This document shows positions 29,744 to 41,404 of a stretch of 64,000 nucleotides of DNA, in pieces. The notes beneath the pieces were generated by a model. That model worked only from the letters and a program-made list of their open reading frames with translations. It did not search any database and was not told the origin of the DNA. Within the stretch, counting starts at the first letter, position 1, and every line of letters starts with the position of its first letter. This DNA is from Emiliania huxleyi CCMP1516 (lineage: Eukaryota; Haptophyta; Isochrysidales; Noelaerhabdaceae). The stretch is from assembly GCF_000372725.1 (NCBI RefSeq), contig NW_005198966.1:564247-628246 (forward strand), written 5' to 3'. The translations under genes were made by a program, and so were the position numbers.

Positions 29744-31124
29744 CTACAAAAAAGAAGCTCCAGTTGCTCCTGCCAACTGACGATCCGTCAACCCGACCAG
29801 TCTCAAAACCTGTTCGCTCGCCGCACCGGCGCTGAGACTATCCACCGCTGGCTCGCCCACGGCCTGCGGTGGCTCGAGGCAGGTCATCTCGAAGGGCCAG
29901 TGCGTGCAAGTCTGCCCGCTGGCAAAGGCGCGCTGCCGCTGGACGACCGTCCGACTGTCCGCCCGCGAGCGAGGCGCAAAGGAGGCGTAGGCGACCACCC
30001 GCCCGGGCCGCCTCCCCTCAATCTCCTGCCCTGCCTCCTCCTCCGCCCCCATCACCGCCTCCGCCGCCTCCGCCTCCGCCGCCTCCGCCTCCGCCGCCTC
30101 CGCCTCCGCCGCCTCCCCTCCCCGCGCCTCCGCCGCCCGCGCCGCCTCTCCGCCGCCCGCCAGCAGCGGCGGCGTGTTGCAGTGCACTGTGCGCGAGTCC
30201 CACAGCACGGCGTCCCCCGCGCCTAGAAAGGCACGGCCGCGGACGTGTCCGAGGGACGTGTCGCGGGCATGACCCACCGCGTCTCTCCACGCGCCGCAGC
30301 GCACGAGGTGAGGCGGGTGCGGCGTCGCGAGGAGGCGGTCTCCCGACGGAACCATCAGGAACTGCTGCTCGTCCGACGTGCCCGGCCGCGCCGCGTACAC
30401 GCGCCGCGTCAGCGCCTCGTGCCGCGCGTGCGACTGAGGCACGACCACGAACGCGCCTACGGGAGGGTTCCTGGAGGCTTCCCGGAAGGCGCTGCGGCAA
30501 ACCGCGAGGCACGACCACAAAGGCGCCCGAGCGCTCGTCCTGCGGCCAGAGAGAGGTGAAGGACTGGACCGTCTGCAGGCCGGGCCGCGACCTGCCGTTC
30601 TGGTCGGTGTGGAACCAGCTCTCCGCGAGGCTCCACCCCGCCTCCGCCTCGCGCGGCGGCAGCAGCGAGAAGGCCTCAAACGACGTGAGGAGGTCGTCGG
30701 TGCCCCACACGAGCGCAAACATCTGCAGCAGCCGCGGCCGCGTCCGCACGTGCCACATGAGCCGACTCTGCCCGGCGCCGAGCCCCCACGCGATCCCGTA
30801 CTGGTTGGGAGAGAGCGCCCGCCGCCAGCTCGCAGGGTCGGCGGAGCTAGCACCGGCGCCCTCCACAAACGCCCAAAAGAGCCGCCGCGCGAGCGCGAGG
30901 TCGCTGGCGTTGAGGACGTCGCGGATGACGACGTAGCCCTCGCGCCGCAGAAAGTCGAGCGCTTTGGGGCCTGGGTCGAAGCGAGGCACCACGACCGACG
31001 CGTTGACGGTGAAGGCGCCAGTCTCGGCGTCGGTGAGCGCTGGCTGAGGCACGACGGTGAGCCGACGGGCCGCCGCGGCGGCGCAAAGCACGAGGAGCAG
31101 CAGCGGTGGACTACTAGGGCGCAT
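29744..31124 (-). CDS. secreted phytanoyl-CoA dioxygenase-like 2OG-Fe(II) oxygenase (3 exons)
   Basis: Exons are 31124-30527, 30456-30295 and 30222-29744, giving 412 residues. Both introns (30526-30457 and 30294-30223) are GC-AG, and their removal restores WPQDERSGAFVVVPQSHARH and VRCGAGDAVLWDSRTVHCN. Residues 1-19 form a signal peptide (LLLLVLCAAAAA). The HxD of the iron site is FHTDQN near residue 172, the distal His is in DSRTVHCN, and the 2OG-binding Arg is plausibly in the later RVVAYASFAPRSRAD segment. These are hallmarks of the PhyH superfamily. An AEAEAAEA repeat sits in exon 3. Confidence 0.88.
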
Positions 31125-31244
31125 AATGCATGGCTCGCACAACACTGGGCAGACTCCTACGCGAGTACCGGGCGGCTCGCGCCAAAAAGAATTTTGGACG
31201 ATTTTACAACAAAACTCCCTCGCACGACGGCTAGCGCACCACAC

Positions 31245-31412
31245 TCCTCTCCTTAAAATCCCTGTGTGGTGGCGGCGTGCCGTTCTCCCATCCCTCCCTT
31301 GGGTTGTGTGTTTTCTTTCTTTTCTTTCCCTCGCACAACACTGGGCACGGGACTGGCGCGCACTGGCACTAACACAGGTACACCACGGGAGCCGCCTAAG
31401 CGACTCCCGCGA
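31245..31412 (+). repeat. two dispersed repeats upstream of the dioxygenase gene
   Basis: 31245-31325 (CCCTGTGTGGTGGCGGCGTG and on to CCCTTGGGTTG) occurs inverted at 60240-60305. 31329-31412 (GGCACGGGACTGGCGCGCAC, TGGCACTAACACAGGTACAC, CACGGGAGCCGCCTAAGCGA) occurs in the same orientation at 55247-55322 and 63355-63440, with shorter relatives at 43471-43500 and 14529-14551. Confidence 0.85.
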
Positions 31413-31499
31413 GGACGGCGAGGCACTTAGCTCCGTGCACTCGACCGCCCTCGCCGCAGGCAAGCTCATTCACAATCTACACCCACACCGCCGCGGAGC

Positions 31500-34130
31500 T
31501 GCCTAGCTGGCGGGTGCATTCACAGCGAGCCCGCGGGCTTGGAGACCCAATCAGACAGCACTCCCCACAGCAAAAGAGCAGACGTGCCGCTGTGAGCATC
31601 GCTGAGCAGCACCAACGACCGCTTGCGGGGTCGCCGCAGGCCGGCGCCAAGCTGCATCTGACGCCGGCATGCCGTTCAACCCCCGGCACCAAGCGCCCGC
31701 GGGAATGGGAGACCGCCTGCCCAGAATTAAGATCGGCCGCGCACTGCTCTGGCTCCACCATGCCACCGCCCATGAGATCTCTGACGCACGTGTGATGAGC
31801 CGCCATTCAAAAGTGACTGTACTGTGCGGAGCGCGGAGCGCACTTCGATGGCAAAGTGGGTGGCGCGGAGGATACGGCGCGTACACATGAGCGTGATTGG
31901 TTGAGTGAGCATGCCCAGATGGCCGGCCGGCCGGGCTACCGCCCCTCGACGGGCAAAAACAGGAATCAGGAAACGAGAGTCCGGCCTGATTGCGGCCGGG
32001 TTGCCAAGAAATCGGCGGGCAGAGCGGAAAATTCCCTTTCCGGCATCCGGAGGCAGAAACCGCAACCGCGCGACAGAATCTGATAAGGCGAGAATCGGAC
32101 GGACAGAATCAGATCGAGTAGGCAGAAACGGAAGCTGGGTGAGGAATCCTGCCCTGAGGCTGAGTGCGTGGAAAGGGGACGGGCAGAATCAGATCGAGTA
32201 GGCAGAACCGGAAAAGGAGAGTGAGAATCAGAAGAAACGGACACGAATCCCTCTCGAGCCTCCGCATACAGAATCCTGTCTTGGGTGGCAGAATCGCTAG
32301 TGCAGAATCCTCAGGCGTGGACAGGGTTCTCCAAGACTGTGAGAGAGAGCCCTCTCACTCACCTAGTGTGTTGACTGATCTAATTCCGCTAGCCCCCAAG
32401 AGGGATGGCCAAAACTGAAATAAAGTGCGACCAATGCGCTCTCAGCACAGGCGGCGCCCCCGAATAGGCACGCACGCCGTTACGACCAGCGAATGCCCGG
32501 GTCCCTGAATGCTGATGCCATCTCTATCTAGATAGGAGCATCTCTAGGAGCATCTCTAGGTACTAGGAGCGGATCTCTAGGAGCATCTCTTCTTGCCGTG
32601 TTGCATTCTTGGCTGTCACGACATCTCGGCGGCCTCCTCGACCATCGGAAGGGGGTTGCCCGCGACTGGCAACGGACGGAGGTTAACCCACTCGACGCGC
32701 TGGTAGTAGTACCTAGGCGAGGCCGGGGGCTCGCGTGAAAACCGCTTCATGCTCGTACACGATGACACAACCCACAGGAATAAATACTTGTGTCACTAAT
32801 GTTCGAACAAGCGGTCGTGTCGTGCACCTCGGGTGTTGGGGAGGTCGTGGGAGCCGCTCAGGACCATTTTGGGGGCGCAATTCGACTGGTTTCCCTTGAA
32901 CATGCGGTTTCGCCCCCTCGGGAGCGCCCACATAATCGCGCGTCCCCCCCTGTGGCGACGGTCTCGCGCACCTGCGCCAGACCCCACCGCACTAGCTACA
33001 TAGATCGTCAGCAGTAGGCGTGCTCAGAGCCCGGATTTGGGCCCATTCGCCAGAGGGCTCGAGAATGGCCCCCGGCAACGTGCAGCTGCAGGCCAGAGGG
33101 CAGTGAGGTGAGGCCGAATCCGCAGTCGCACGAGCACCGCTGCCCCCAGCGATGATCATGCATGGAGTGGCACGGCGGATAGGCCCGCCTGCGAGCGTGG
33201 AAGACAGTCGCGGGGCGTGAGGTCTCAATGTATCGCAGGCTAGGACCGGATACGGCGGCGCGGGAGAGGGAGGGAAGCGTGAGCGGCGGGCGATGAGAGT
33301 GATTTCCCCGATCTCGCTAAAAATGGCCTTGTCCCCTCACGGGGGGCCGGGCGAGCACGCACCTCGCGTCTGAGCGCGAGTCGACGAGTGGTCGCCGAGA
33401 GATCGCCGAACCACTTTCGAGTGCGCGCGCACACAGCACAGCTGCGGGTTGTAACTCGACTGCCGATCGCGCGTGCGGGATGTAAATGCAGCTTTCTGGC
33501 GCCAGGTGCACGGTGGCAGGGACTGGAGGCTCGGCCAAAGGGGAAGAGCAGTCCTCAATCGTCACGTAGAGGTCGCTAGACTGGATCCATCGAACTGCCA
33601 CACACCTGGAGCGGAGGCACATCAGGTCTTGCGGCACGCTCTCCGACAGATGCATGCCTTTTGAGCAAGCCCACGCGCCTCCACCGTCGCGTAGTATGCC
33701 AGCGGCACGCCGGTACGCCTACGAGTCGTGCGCGCTCGGCTGTAATCGGCGTTGAGACTGCCTAGTGCGCACATCGAGAGCGCCGAGTTGCCTTGCCGCG
33801 GGGTAACCGGCTCAAAGAGGTGGGGTTCGAGCGGCGCCTGCGCGTGGGAATGCGTAGTGGGCTTGGAATGAGACGCCTGGCGTGCATCGGGCTCGGACGG
33901 TGTCTGTTGTGAGCTCACCGCTCGACGCACAAACCAGGCGCTTTAGGCGCCCGCCAACTGGCCTCACGGTCGAGAGAGCGGAACGCGGCTCGCCGAACAG
34001 CAATACACGTGGCCGCACTACTGTAGAGGTACGAACAGGTATGCAGATCGCGGCGCGCCGACTACTGGCACGGCGTCAGAGCCAATATTGACCAGGGCTC
34101 TGCTGGCCTGCCGACTCTCGCCGACCCTTC
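31500..34130. other. gene-poor region with short repeats
   Basis: I see no supported gene. A GGCAGAATCAGATCGAGTAG unit is present twice (32104 and 32182) with surrounding similarity, about 80 bp apart. Around 32538-32592 the unit AGGAGCATCTCT is repeated about four times with spacing changes. Short ORFs on both strands lack domains. Confidence 0.6.
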
Positions 34131-34164
34131 GGGCTCACACCACGGCTGGCCATCGCGTGAACAG

Positions 34165-34420
34165 GACGTGCCCTTCCGTTTTAAGGCAGTTCAATACCTT
34201 CCCCACGGGACACCAGGTCGATATCCGGCTAAACCACACGACCCCGAGAAACGCATAAGCCGCCCCGGCGCTGCCTCCGATTCCGGCCGTATCGGCCATT
34301 TCGCTGGGGCGGCTTATGCGTTTCTCGCCAAAATGGTAAAGATGTCGAGCCAAAGCTGTCGACGCCGAGTTCGGCACCCGATTCGCCTTAAAACTGAAGG
34401 AGGGGGCGCGGCTCGGAGAT
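34165..34420. repeat. about 255 bp fold-back (MITE-like) element
   Basis: The inner arms 34245-34266 (CGAGAAACGCATAAGCCGCC, then CC) and 34306-34327 are perfect 22 bp inverted repeats around a 39 nt loop. Similarity continues outward with gaps: CTTCCGTTTTAAGGC near 34172 pairs with the complement of GCCTTAAAACTGAAG near 34387. The result is a long imperfect hairpin, typical of a MITE or fold-back element. Confidence 0.8.
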
Positions 34421-35741
34421 GGCAAGGCACGGCGAGGGCAAACGTGCGGCTATTATGACGCGTTTAGGCGGGCTCCAAAACCTCCTTTTCAGTGGTAAGC
34501 GCCACCTGGCACCTCCGCGCCGTGCCCCCCAGCCGCGTGTGCGATCGCCCACGGATCCGGGGCGGGGGATAGGAGCCCGAAACGTCCACGCAAGTATGCT
34601 CGGCGGCTCGTCAGAATGGTTTTTCAAGCGTTGTGTCATCGTGCTCGTACTATTAGCCGGTGCGTTGGCCCTATATTGTCGGGCTAATAGGCTCACGCGG
34701 TATTGAGGTCGAAGACACGAGCTGGCAGCAGCTGTGCACGGGCGAGCACACCGGTGGGTCGGGGGTGGTGGTCAGCTGGGAGGTGTGGCCTTGGAGAGCA
34801 TTACCATGCGGCCGTCAGCGAGACGGATGGTCTTGAGTCTCTCCCAGAGCCGCTGGGCGCGGTGGGAGGTGACGGGGGCGGGAGCAACACTGGACGTGTA
34901 TGAGCTCGTGGGTTTGAACCTGCGGGTGCCATCGCGGGGTGAGGGGAAATGCTGGCAGGTGCTAAAGGAGGAGGCATTGGTCAACGAGCGGGGCGGGCTG
35001 CCAGATCTCGGGTTGGAACTCGTCTGACAGCTCGAAGCCGGGTCGCATCTGCGGTGGGGCGCGACGGCGCTGGGCGCGTAGTGGCAAGCAGGGCGAGCAG
35101 CGCGGCGGCCGCACCGTCTCTGGAGGCGGGCCGAGCTCCAGAACTTTCGAAAAGGAATCGCCAAGTTCATCGGGATCTTCAGAACGACTGGCGCCACCTT
35201 GCGCAGGTGCGGCTCGTGGGTCCAAAAGATGATCGAGGCCTACGGTCCGCGGGCCCGGGGTCAGCGGGGTGGGCAGGGAGCGAGGCAGGCGGAGCCGAGG
35301 GTCGTACCCCTTCTGGCAGCATCTTGCGGTGTGACGGAGAAAGAGGGACCTTTAACCAGAGTTTGTATCTCCCCCTTGAGATAGGTTTGCCCTGGCAAAG
35401 CAGGGATGGTCCACAACTCGGTTTTAAGTTTCCGCAACTATCTATGGCAGTTTCGCCGAGCGAGCCGCTTGCTTCCTTCCTGGCCAGTACCCGGGTACAG
35501 CGCGGAGAGAGGAAGGGCGAAAAGGGAGGGATATAGGGAGGGAGGGAGGGAGGGAGGGATGGGTGGGAGAATTCGGGTGGGAGGGAGGGAGAGATACATG
35601 TAGATCAGTCAGTCAGGAGAGACGAGGAGAGAGATCAGTCAGACTGTGCTGTTCAGGGTGAGTGAGTGAGGGAGGACATCTGGAGCGTCGTGTGGAGCTC
35701 TCTCTCTCTCCCTCTGGTGGTGTCCGAACAAATAAGAATTC
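34421..35741. other. no confident gene; GGGA microsatellite
   Basis: Open frames on both strands (for example 34419-34706 plus, with a hydrophobic tail CVIVLVLLAGALALYC, and 34772-35197 minus) have no recognisable domain. A (GGGA)n tract lies at 35535-35595 and a (CT)n tract at 35700-35713. Confidence 0.5.
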
Positions 35742-35745
35742 TTAA

Positions 35746-37950
35746 GGTGGCAGTCCGGGTTCTGTGAAGAGGGTCGCTCGTCGAATGCGAGCCAGTTCGC
35801 TCGCGACGCCGACGCCGACGCCGCCGCCGGAACGACCGCGGCGGCCGGTCGAGCGGCCGCCCCGGCCAGCGGCCGTATCGAGCCTGCCCGTCGCGAAGGT
35901 TCGGACCTCACGCGCCCCACCGGCCGCCCGCGCCGCCGCGCCCACGTCGCTCTCTCGAAGCCGAGCGCCACGCCGCTACGACTCCCATCGCGACGACTCC
36001 CGTGCTCGCTCCTGGCGCAGGCGATCGACTCCTGACACCCATCGAGCGGATGGGCGCGTTCCCGCCGCGACCCGGTACTCTCGAACGACTTTTGAGGGCA
36101 AAAGGTGCCGCCCGAGCCCATTCCCGCCGCCCGCCGCCCGAGATCAGCTGCCACCGGCCAGCGCGCGCGCGGAGACCTGCCGCGAGCGCCTCCGTGGCCC
36201 TAGCTGGGGTGATTAGCAAGCGCCTCGGCACTTTAGATTCGCCCCTCGGGCTTTTCCGCGCGCGTGATCAGTCTCGCGTTCTCTCCTTTTTCAGGCGCCT
36301 GTTTTCGGCCTCTGAAGAGCAACCGTCGAGGCGTCGATGCTCGCCTCCACGCCCGCGCCAAACCTCCGCGATTGTGGCGCCTTGTCGACGGGATCAATTG
36401 TGATTCCGGGCGCATTTTTCTGGCATTTAACTCGCACGTCGGCGACTCTTAGTCGCTTCTCCGTGATAGGAGGCCTCTGTTTTGTGTCCGTGAGGACTAG
36501 ATCGAAACTAACATTTCGGCACATTTCAGTTAAATACCAGAAAAATGCGCGTTCACTCACAATTCATGTGTATATGAACGGTGCCGACGGGTTTGGCGAG
36601 CAGCGAAGCCGTCCAGGCGCAGCAACGCGACGGTTTCGGAGGCCGACGGCTCCGAAAGAGCCTCCCGAGCGAGGCCGGCGCGGTCACGGTACCATGGAGG
36701 CCACAGACGTCGCCGGAGCGGCACTCCCGGGGCGCCACTCCCTCACCCGGTCAGGGGGGGCCAACCACAGCCCGCCTCACCGTCCGTGGAGCTTCCGTGG
36801 TCCGCCGCTTCGGCTTCGATTTTCGACCCTCCCGAGGCTGCTAGAGCAGCCCCGCGGAGCCTCCCGGATGCACCAGCACACCGTCGTCCAGAACGCCGGC
36901 GCACGCGCTGCCCAGTGACTGGGCGGGTCGGCCCCGACTAGGGGCGGGCCCAGCCGCGCGGAGAAGACCATCCCACTCGCGGTTCGTCGCACCGTCCGCT
37001 CCGGTTTTCGTCTCGAGCGGGTCGTGAGACGGCCGCGAGAGCGAGCACCGCGGTCACGGTACCGTGGAGGCCACAGACGTCGCCGGAGCGGCACTCCCGG
37101 GGCGCCACTCCCTCGCCCGGTCAGGGGGGGCCAACCACAGCCCGCCTCACCGTCCGTGGAGCTTCCGTGGTCCGCCGCTCCGGCTTCGATTTTCGACCCT
37201 CCCGAGGCTGCTAGAGCAGCCCCGCGGAGCCTCCCGGATGCATCGGCACACCGTCGTCCAGAACGCCGGCGCACGCGCTGCCCAGTGACTGGGCGGGTCG
37301 GCCCCGACTAGGGGCGGGCCCAGCCGCGCGGAGAAGGCCAGCGAGCTCGAAACACGTCGCCGCGGCCGGCCGTTTCGCAAGCCTGAGCGGGTCGCCAGAC
37401 ACCCGCGAGAGCCAGCAGCTAGAGCGCCGTCGTAGCCGCAGATCGAGTCGAGGAGCTTGATGTCCACGGTAGCAGTTGTGGAGAGCGGTGGCACGGTGCG
37501 TGTAGACGCGTCGATTGAGGGCTCCCTTTCGAAACGCGACGGGTACGGCATGACAACTGCCAGTACAGTTTTACGCCGGCCAGCGTGAGAGCACAACAGG
37601 GAGCCGGCGACCCGTACGCTTTGCGCGTGGCGACTGGTGGCTGTCTGGAGCTCGTGTGAGCTGAGCCGACGCGTGGCCGAGCCGAGAGGACCAGCGAGCG
37701 ACCACGTTGGCGATGAAGCTTGGCGGCCGGCGCCTCGTCGCCAGACGTCACAGCGGCGTGGACGTAGGAGTGTGCGGCGACGGTTACCGGCAAATCCGGC
37801 CCAGTGTGGCCGGCAGCTGCCTAGCGCTGGCCTGTGGCCGGCGCCGCGGTGGCGGATAAGGCGTCTCGCCGCCGTGGCGGCGGTCGGCAGGTGCGAGCGT
37901 GATGCCATCTTGCGAGACGACAGTCGTCTCGCAAAACCCGGACTGCCACC
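35746..37950. mobile_element. non-autonomous TIR element flanked by TTAA (piggyBac-like or PIF/Harbinger-like)
   Basis: GGTGGCAGTCCGGGTTCTG starts at 35746 and its inverted copy (GGTGGCAGTCCGGGTTTTG on the minus strand) ends at 37950. The first 16 bp are identical, and each end abuts TTAA (35742-35745 and 37951-37954), as expected of a TTAA target-site duplication. The 2205 bp interior has open frames on both strands but none with a recognisable transposase motif. It carries a 288 bp internal tandem duplication. TTAA points to piggyBac; a TTA/TAA duplication of PIF/Harbinger cannot be excluded because the TIR start is not a classic piggyBac one. Confidence 0.8.
36683..37341 (+). repeat. two near-identical 288 bp direct repeats inside the TIR element
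   Basis: 36683-36970 and 37051-37338 are almost the same from CGGTCACGGTACC through CCCAGCCGCGCGGAGAAG, with only a handful of substitutions (period 368 bp). They include the same open frames on both strands, which therefore appear twice. The 80 bp between copies is unrelated. Confidence 0.9.
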
Positions 37951-38012
37951 TTAAAAACAAGCCGCAAATCGAATAAAGAATTTCGACCGGGCGGGCGGGC
38001 GCGCGGCGGGTT

Positions 38013-38116
38013 TTTGTGTGTTTGCGAGTGGCTGGACGCCACCAGACCGCGCCATCGCCGGTGGGTGTTTGCGAGTGGCTGGACGCCACCACAGCAGTGG
38101 CAGCGCGCCATCGCCC
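38013..38116 (+). repeat. tandem duplication in the 5' leader of the exchanger gene
   Basis: GTGTTTGCGAGTGGCTGGAC, then GCCACCA and GCGCCATCGCC, is present twice, 52 bp apart; copy 2 has an extra CAGCAGTGGCAG. It ends 20 bp before the chosen start codon and is probably transcribed leader. Confidence 0.8.
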
Positions 38117-38135
38117 CGCCGACACGCAACCCGCC

Positions 38136-40437
38136 ATGCTCAAGGAGGACGGCTTCACCCATGAGGCGTATCTCGAGATGGCGGTCCTGATCTCGCTCTG
38201 CGCCGTGGCGCTCGCTGCCGGCCAGTGCCTGCACCGGCTCCACATCCACTGGCTTCCGGAGAGCGGGCTAACGATCCTGATCGGCTTCGCGTTTGCGATG
38301 CTCGAGTCGACGACGGCGCAGGGTCGTGCCGAGGAGCACGCGCAGAAGGAGCGCTACTTTGATCCTGTCTTCTTCAACCTCATCCTGCTGCCTCCAATCA
38401 TCTTTGAGTCGGGCTACCACCTCAACCTGACGCTCTTCTTCGCGAACCTCCGCTCCATCACGCTCTTCGCGGTGGTCGGCACCCTCCTCGCAACCGCCTT
38501 CACCTGGGTCGCCATCTACTACGCCGGCGAGTACGGCTGGACGCCGACGGTCCTCCCGATCCGCGAGGCGGGCGCCTTTGCCGCGCTCATCTCTGCCGTC
38601 GACCCGGTCGCGACGCTCGCCACGTTTGGGGCGCTCAAGGTGGACCACGAGCTGCACTGCCTCGTCTTCGGCGAGTCGGTCCTCAACGACGCCGTCTCAC
38701 TCATCCTCTTCTCCGCCATCTCCTCCTCGCCGCCCGCCTTCACGCCCGCCATCCTGCCCTCGATCGGGCTCGACTTTGTGCGCGTGTGCGTCCTCTCCCT
38801 GCTCTGCGGCATCGGCACCGCGCTCATCGCCGCCCTCGCCTTCCGAGGCCTCAAGATGGGCCGGCACGGAGAGACGCCCCTCACGGAGGTCGTCCTGTTT
38901 TGGGCCTTTTCTTACCTCTCCTTCGTGCTGCCCGAGGTGCAACCACCTCTGCTCACAGCCCTCTCCTAGCAGAGGTCTCCTCTCATACTCACACAAAAGC
39001 ACAACCCCGGGCCCGACATCGCAGTGGCAGTCTCTCATACTCACACACAACCCCCGGCCCACGGTCACGCACGGACAGTCGAGAACGGACAGGCCGCGAC
39101 GACAGTCAGAAGAACAACACCCCTGCGTCCCTCTATACCCACAGCGTCCCCGCTAGGTGCCGCACCTCGCCGCCATCGTCTCCTCCCTCTTCGCGGGCGT
39201 CTTCATGGCGCTCTACGCGGCGCCGAACCTGTCGGCCATCGCTCGCCGCCACCTCGGCTTCGTGCTCAAGAGCATGGCCGTGTTCTGCGACACGCTCATC
39301 TTCCTGCTCGTCGGCCTCGCCCTCGTCCTGTACGTCGACAACATCGACTTCAAGCTCGCGGGCGTCACCATCCTCGCCTGCCTCGCCGGGCGCGTCCTGC
39401 AGGTCTTCCTCCTCTCGGCGATCGTCAACCGCTGCCGGCCGCGCCCCCTCCCCTTGCGCTTCCAGGCGGTGATGGCGCACTCTGGCCTGCGAGGTGCTCC
39501 CCTCTCACACACTCGCTCGCCCTCACGCAGTCCCTCACCCCCTTTGCCCGCACACTCGTTCCCTGCCCAACGCCGTACCTGACTCATGCTCGTTGTCACA
39601 TGCACGACCCGCCGCGCAGCAAGCTCGCCTCCATTTCCGGGTCGAGCACAGCTGTCCAGCACCGAGAGGCTGCCTCTGCCGCCTCCGCGTCGCAGGTGCC
39701 ATCGCCGTCGCGCTGGCGGTGCAGATGCACGACGAGATGGAGGACAAGCGGAAGGGCGCGACCGTCGTCGCGACAACCATGGTGACGGTGCTCTTCACGG
39801 TCTTTGGGCTCGGAGGCAGCACGAAGATGCTTCTCGACAGGCTCGGCGTCGACCAAGGCGTTCCCCCGTACGAGGAGGACCCCGCCATGCTGCGCGCCGG
39901 CGCCTGCGAGGCGCTCTTTGTGGATGCCTGCTCGTGCATGCCCCCCCCCGGCCCCTTGCTCGAGCCTTGACGGCGACGTCGCGTAGGCGCTGCTGATCGA
40001 CCCTCTCGTCGACGCCGACGGCGACCTCGACGCGGCCCAGCGCGTCAGCCGGCGCGGCCACCCTCTGCTCACGCGGAATCGATGGTGAACTGATTCTGAG
40101 TTACCTATCCATCAGGCGCGGCCACCCGCTGCTGACGCTGATCTCCACTGCGGCGCCGTCGTCGGTGCGCGCGGCCAAGGAGGCGTCGCAGCCGTCGTCG
40201 GCGAGGACGGAGCGGCTGACAGAGCCGCGGAGCAGCCGCGCCGTCCGGCAATCGTCCGGCTACCACGACCTGACACACGACCACTGTGGCGGCCTCGAGA
40301 CGTCCTCCAAGGCGCCGCCCGCCAGGAGGGCAGGCTCCGCCTCGTGCCGCCTCCTCGCGGGCTGGCTCGGCCTCGTGGCGGGGGCGCGCGACACGGGCGC
40401 CGCGCCGGCCGTCGTCACGGCGTTCACCCAGCCATGA
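38136..40437 (+). CDS. Na+/H+ exchanger, CPA1/NHE family (5 exons)
   Basis: Exons are 38136-38936, 39157-39493, 39696-39910, 39987-40051 and 40116-40437, giving 579 residues. Introns 1 and 2 are GT-AG; introns 3 and 4 are GC-AG. The protein is multi-spanning. FFNLILLPPIIFESGYHL is the NHE helix 4-5 signature, AVDPVATLATF and FGESVLNDAVSLIL contain the ion-binding Asp/Glu/Asn positions of cation-proton antiporters, and GLRGAIAVALA is the conserved later helix. It exchanges Na+ or K+ for H+ across an internal or plasma membrane; the short N-terminus before helix 1 resembles organellar NHE6-9 types. The C-terminal tail is Ser/Arg-rich and less certain. Confidence 0.92.
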
Positions 40438-41404
40438 GCGCGCTCACGCGCGGGCGGAGAGAGCCGCCGAGCCCCGTTGCAGCCGTCCAGCAGAGAAGCG
40501 GGAACACCCCATCGCCACATCGTGGCATGCATGTGCATGATATTAGATATTTTGCATGGCTGTGTCTCCAGGCCGTGGCTGTGCGAGTGTGTGACCCGCA
40601 CACAGAGTCACCCGTACACACCGACCATCGCGCTCCTACAGTACTCCCCAATAGCACAGAGAACACATACAGTATACAGACATGTTTTTCTGCATGGTGT
40701 TTTCGTGTCGTGCGGTAGGTAGGCCTCTGGCGTCTGGGCCGGCGCGGGGGCCCCAGAGGGTGTCCATGCGGGGGGGGGGGGGTCCCATATGGCCCGCCGC
40801 AGGCGCCGTTTTTTGGATTTTTTGCACGATTTTTCGTTTACTTGTTTTCATGGGAATTCGACGTAGCACGTACTTGCGGCCATGCTATCACGCCTTGCGA
40901 CAGCCTGTCGGCGCTGCTGACCGTGCCATGATGCACAATTGATCACCTGCATAGCTCGCGACCTTAGTATCAAGCATTCAGTGACGACCTGATCGTACGG
41001 TCAGTAGGAAGGTGTACTTCCAGCGTGTGCACGCTTCTGGCGCAATGCGCGTCACAAACTGCCTCGGATTGGCTGCTGGCACTCTCGAGGCTATGCCTAC
41101 GCAGCCTCGCGCGCATGGGCAGTTAAGAGGGACCACGCACCTTCTCAGGACATACTCGATAGCGGTCCCGCCATAGCTGCTGCATAGGAGCAGGAGGCTA
41201 GACAGGGGCCGCATCGCGCTGAAGTGAGCTGTAACAAGTTTGATCAAAACAAGAACACAAGTTTGACTCTACTAATATAGCGCGCGGATAAAGCGCGCGC
41301 GCCGCGGTGGCGGCGAAATATAATATTATCTCAGAGGAATATAGTGTGAATGCCCGGGAACAGCCCCTCCTGGCCCGAGTGCGGGGCGCGAGGGACAAAT
41401 AAAT
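40438..41404. other. no gene seen
   Basis: This is the 3' flank of the exchanger gene followed by sequence without a supported ORF. A run of 10-12 G is present at 40771-40782. It ends at the copia remnant. Confidence 0.55.

Noticed and set aside
34885-34935. Possible tRNA (GGTTTGAACC-like T arm)
   Set aside because: No matching acceptor, D or anticodon stems could be drawn around it. I found no convincing tRNA or rRNA gene in the window.
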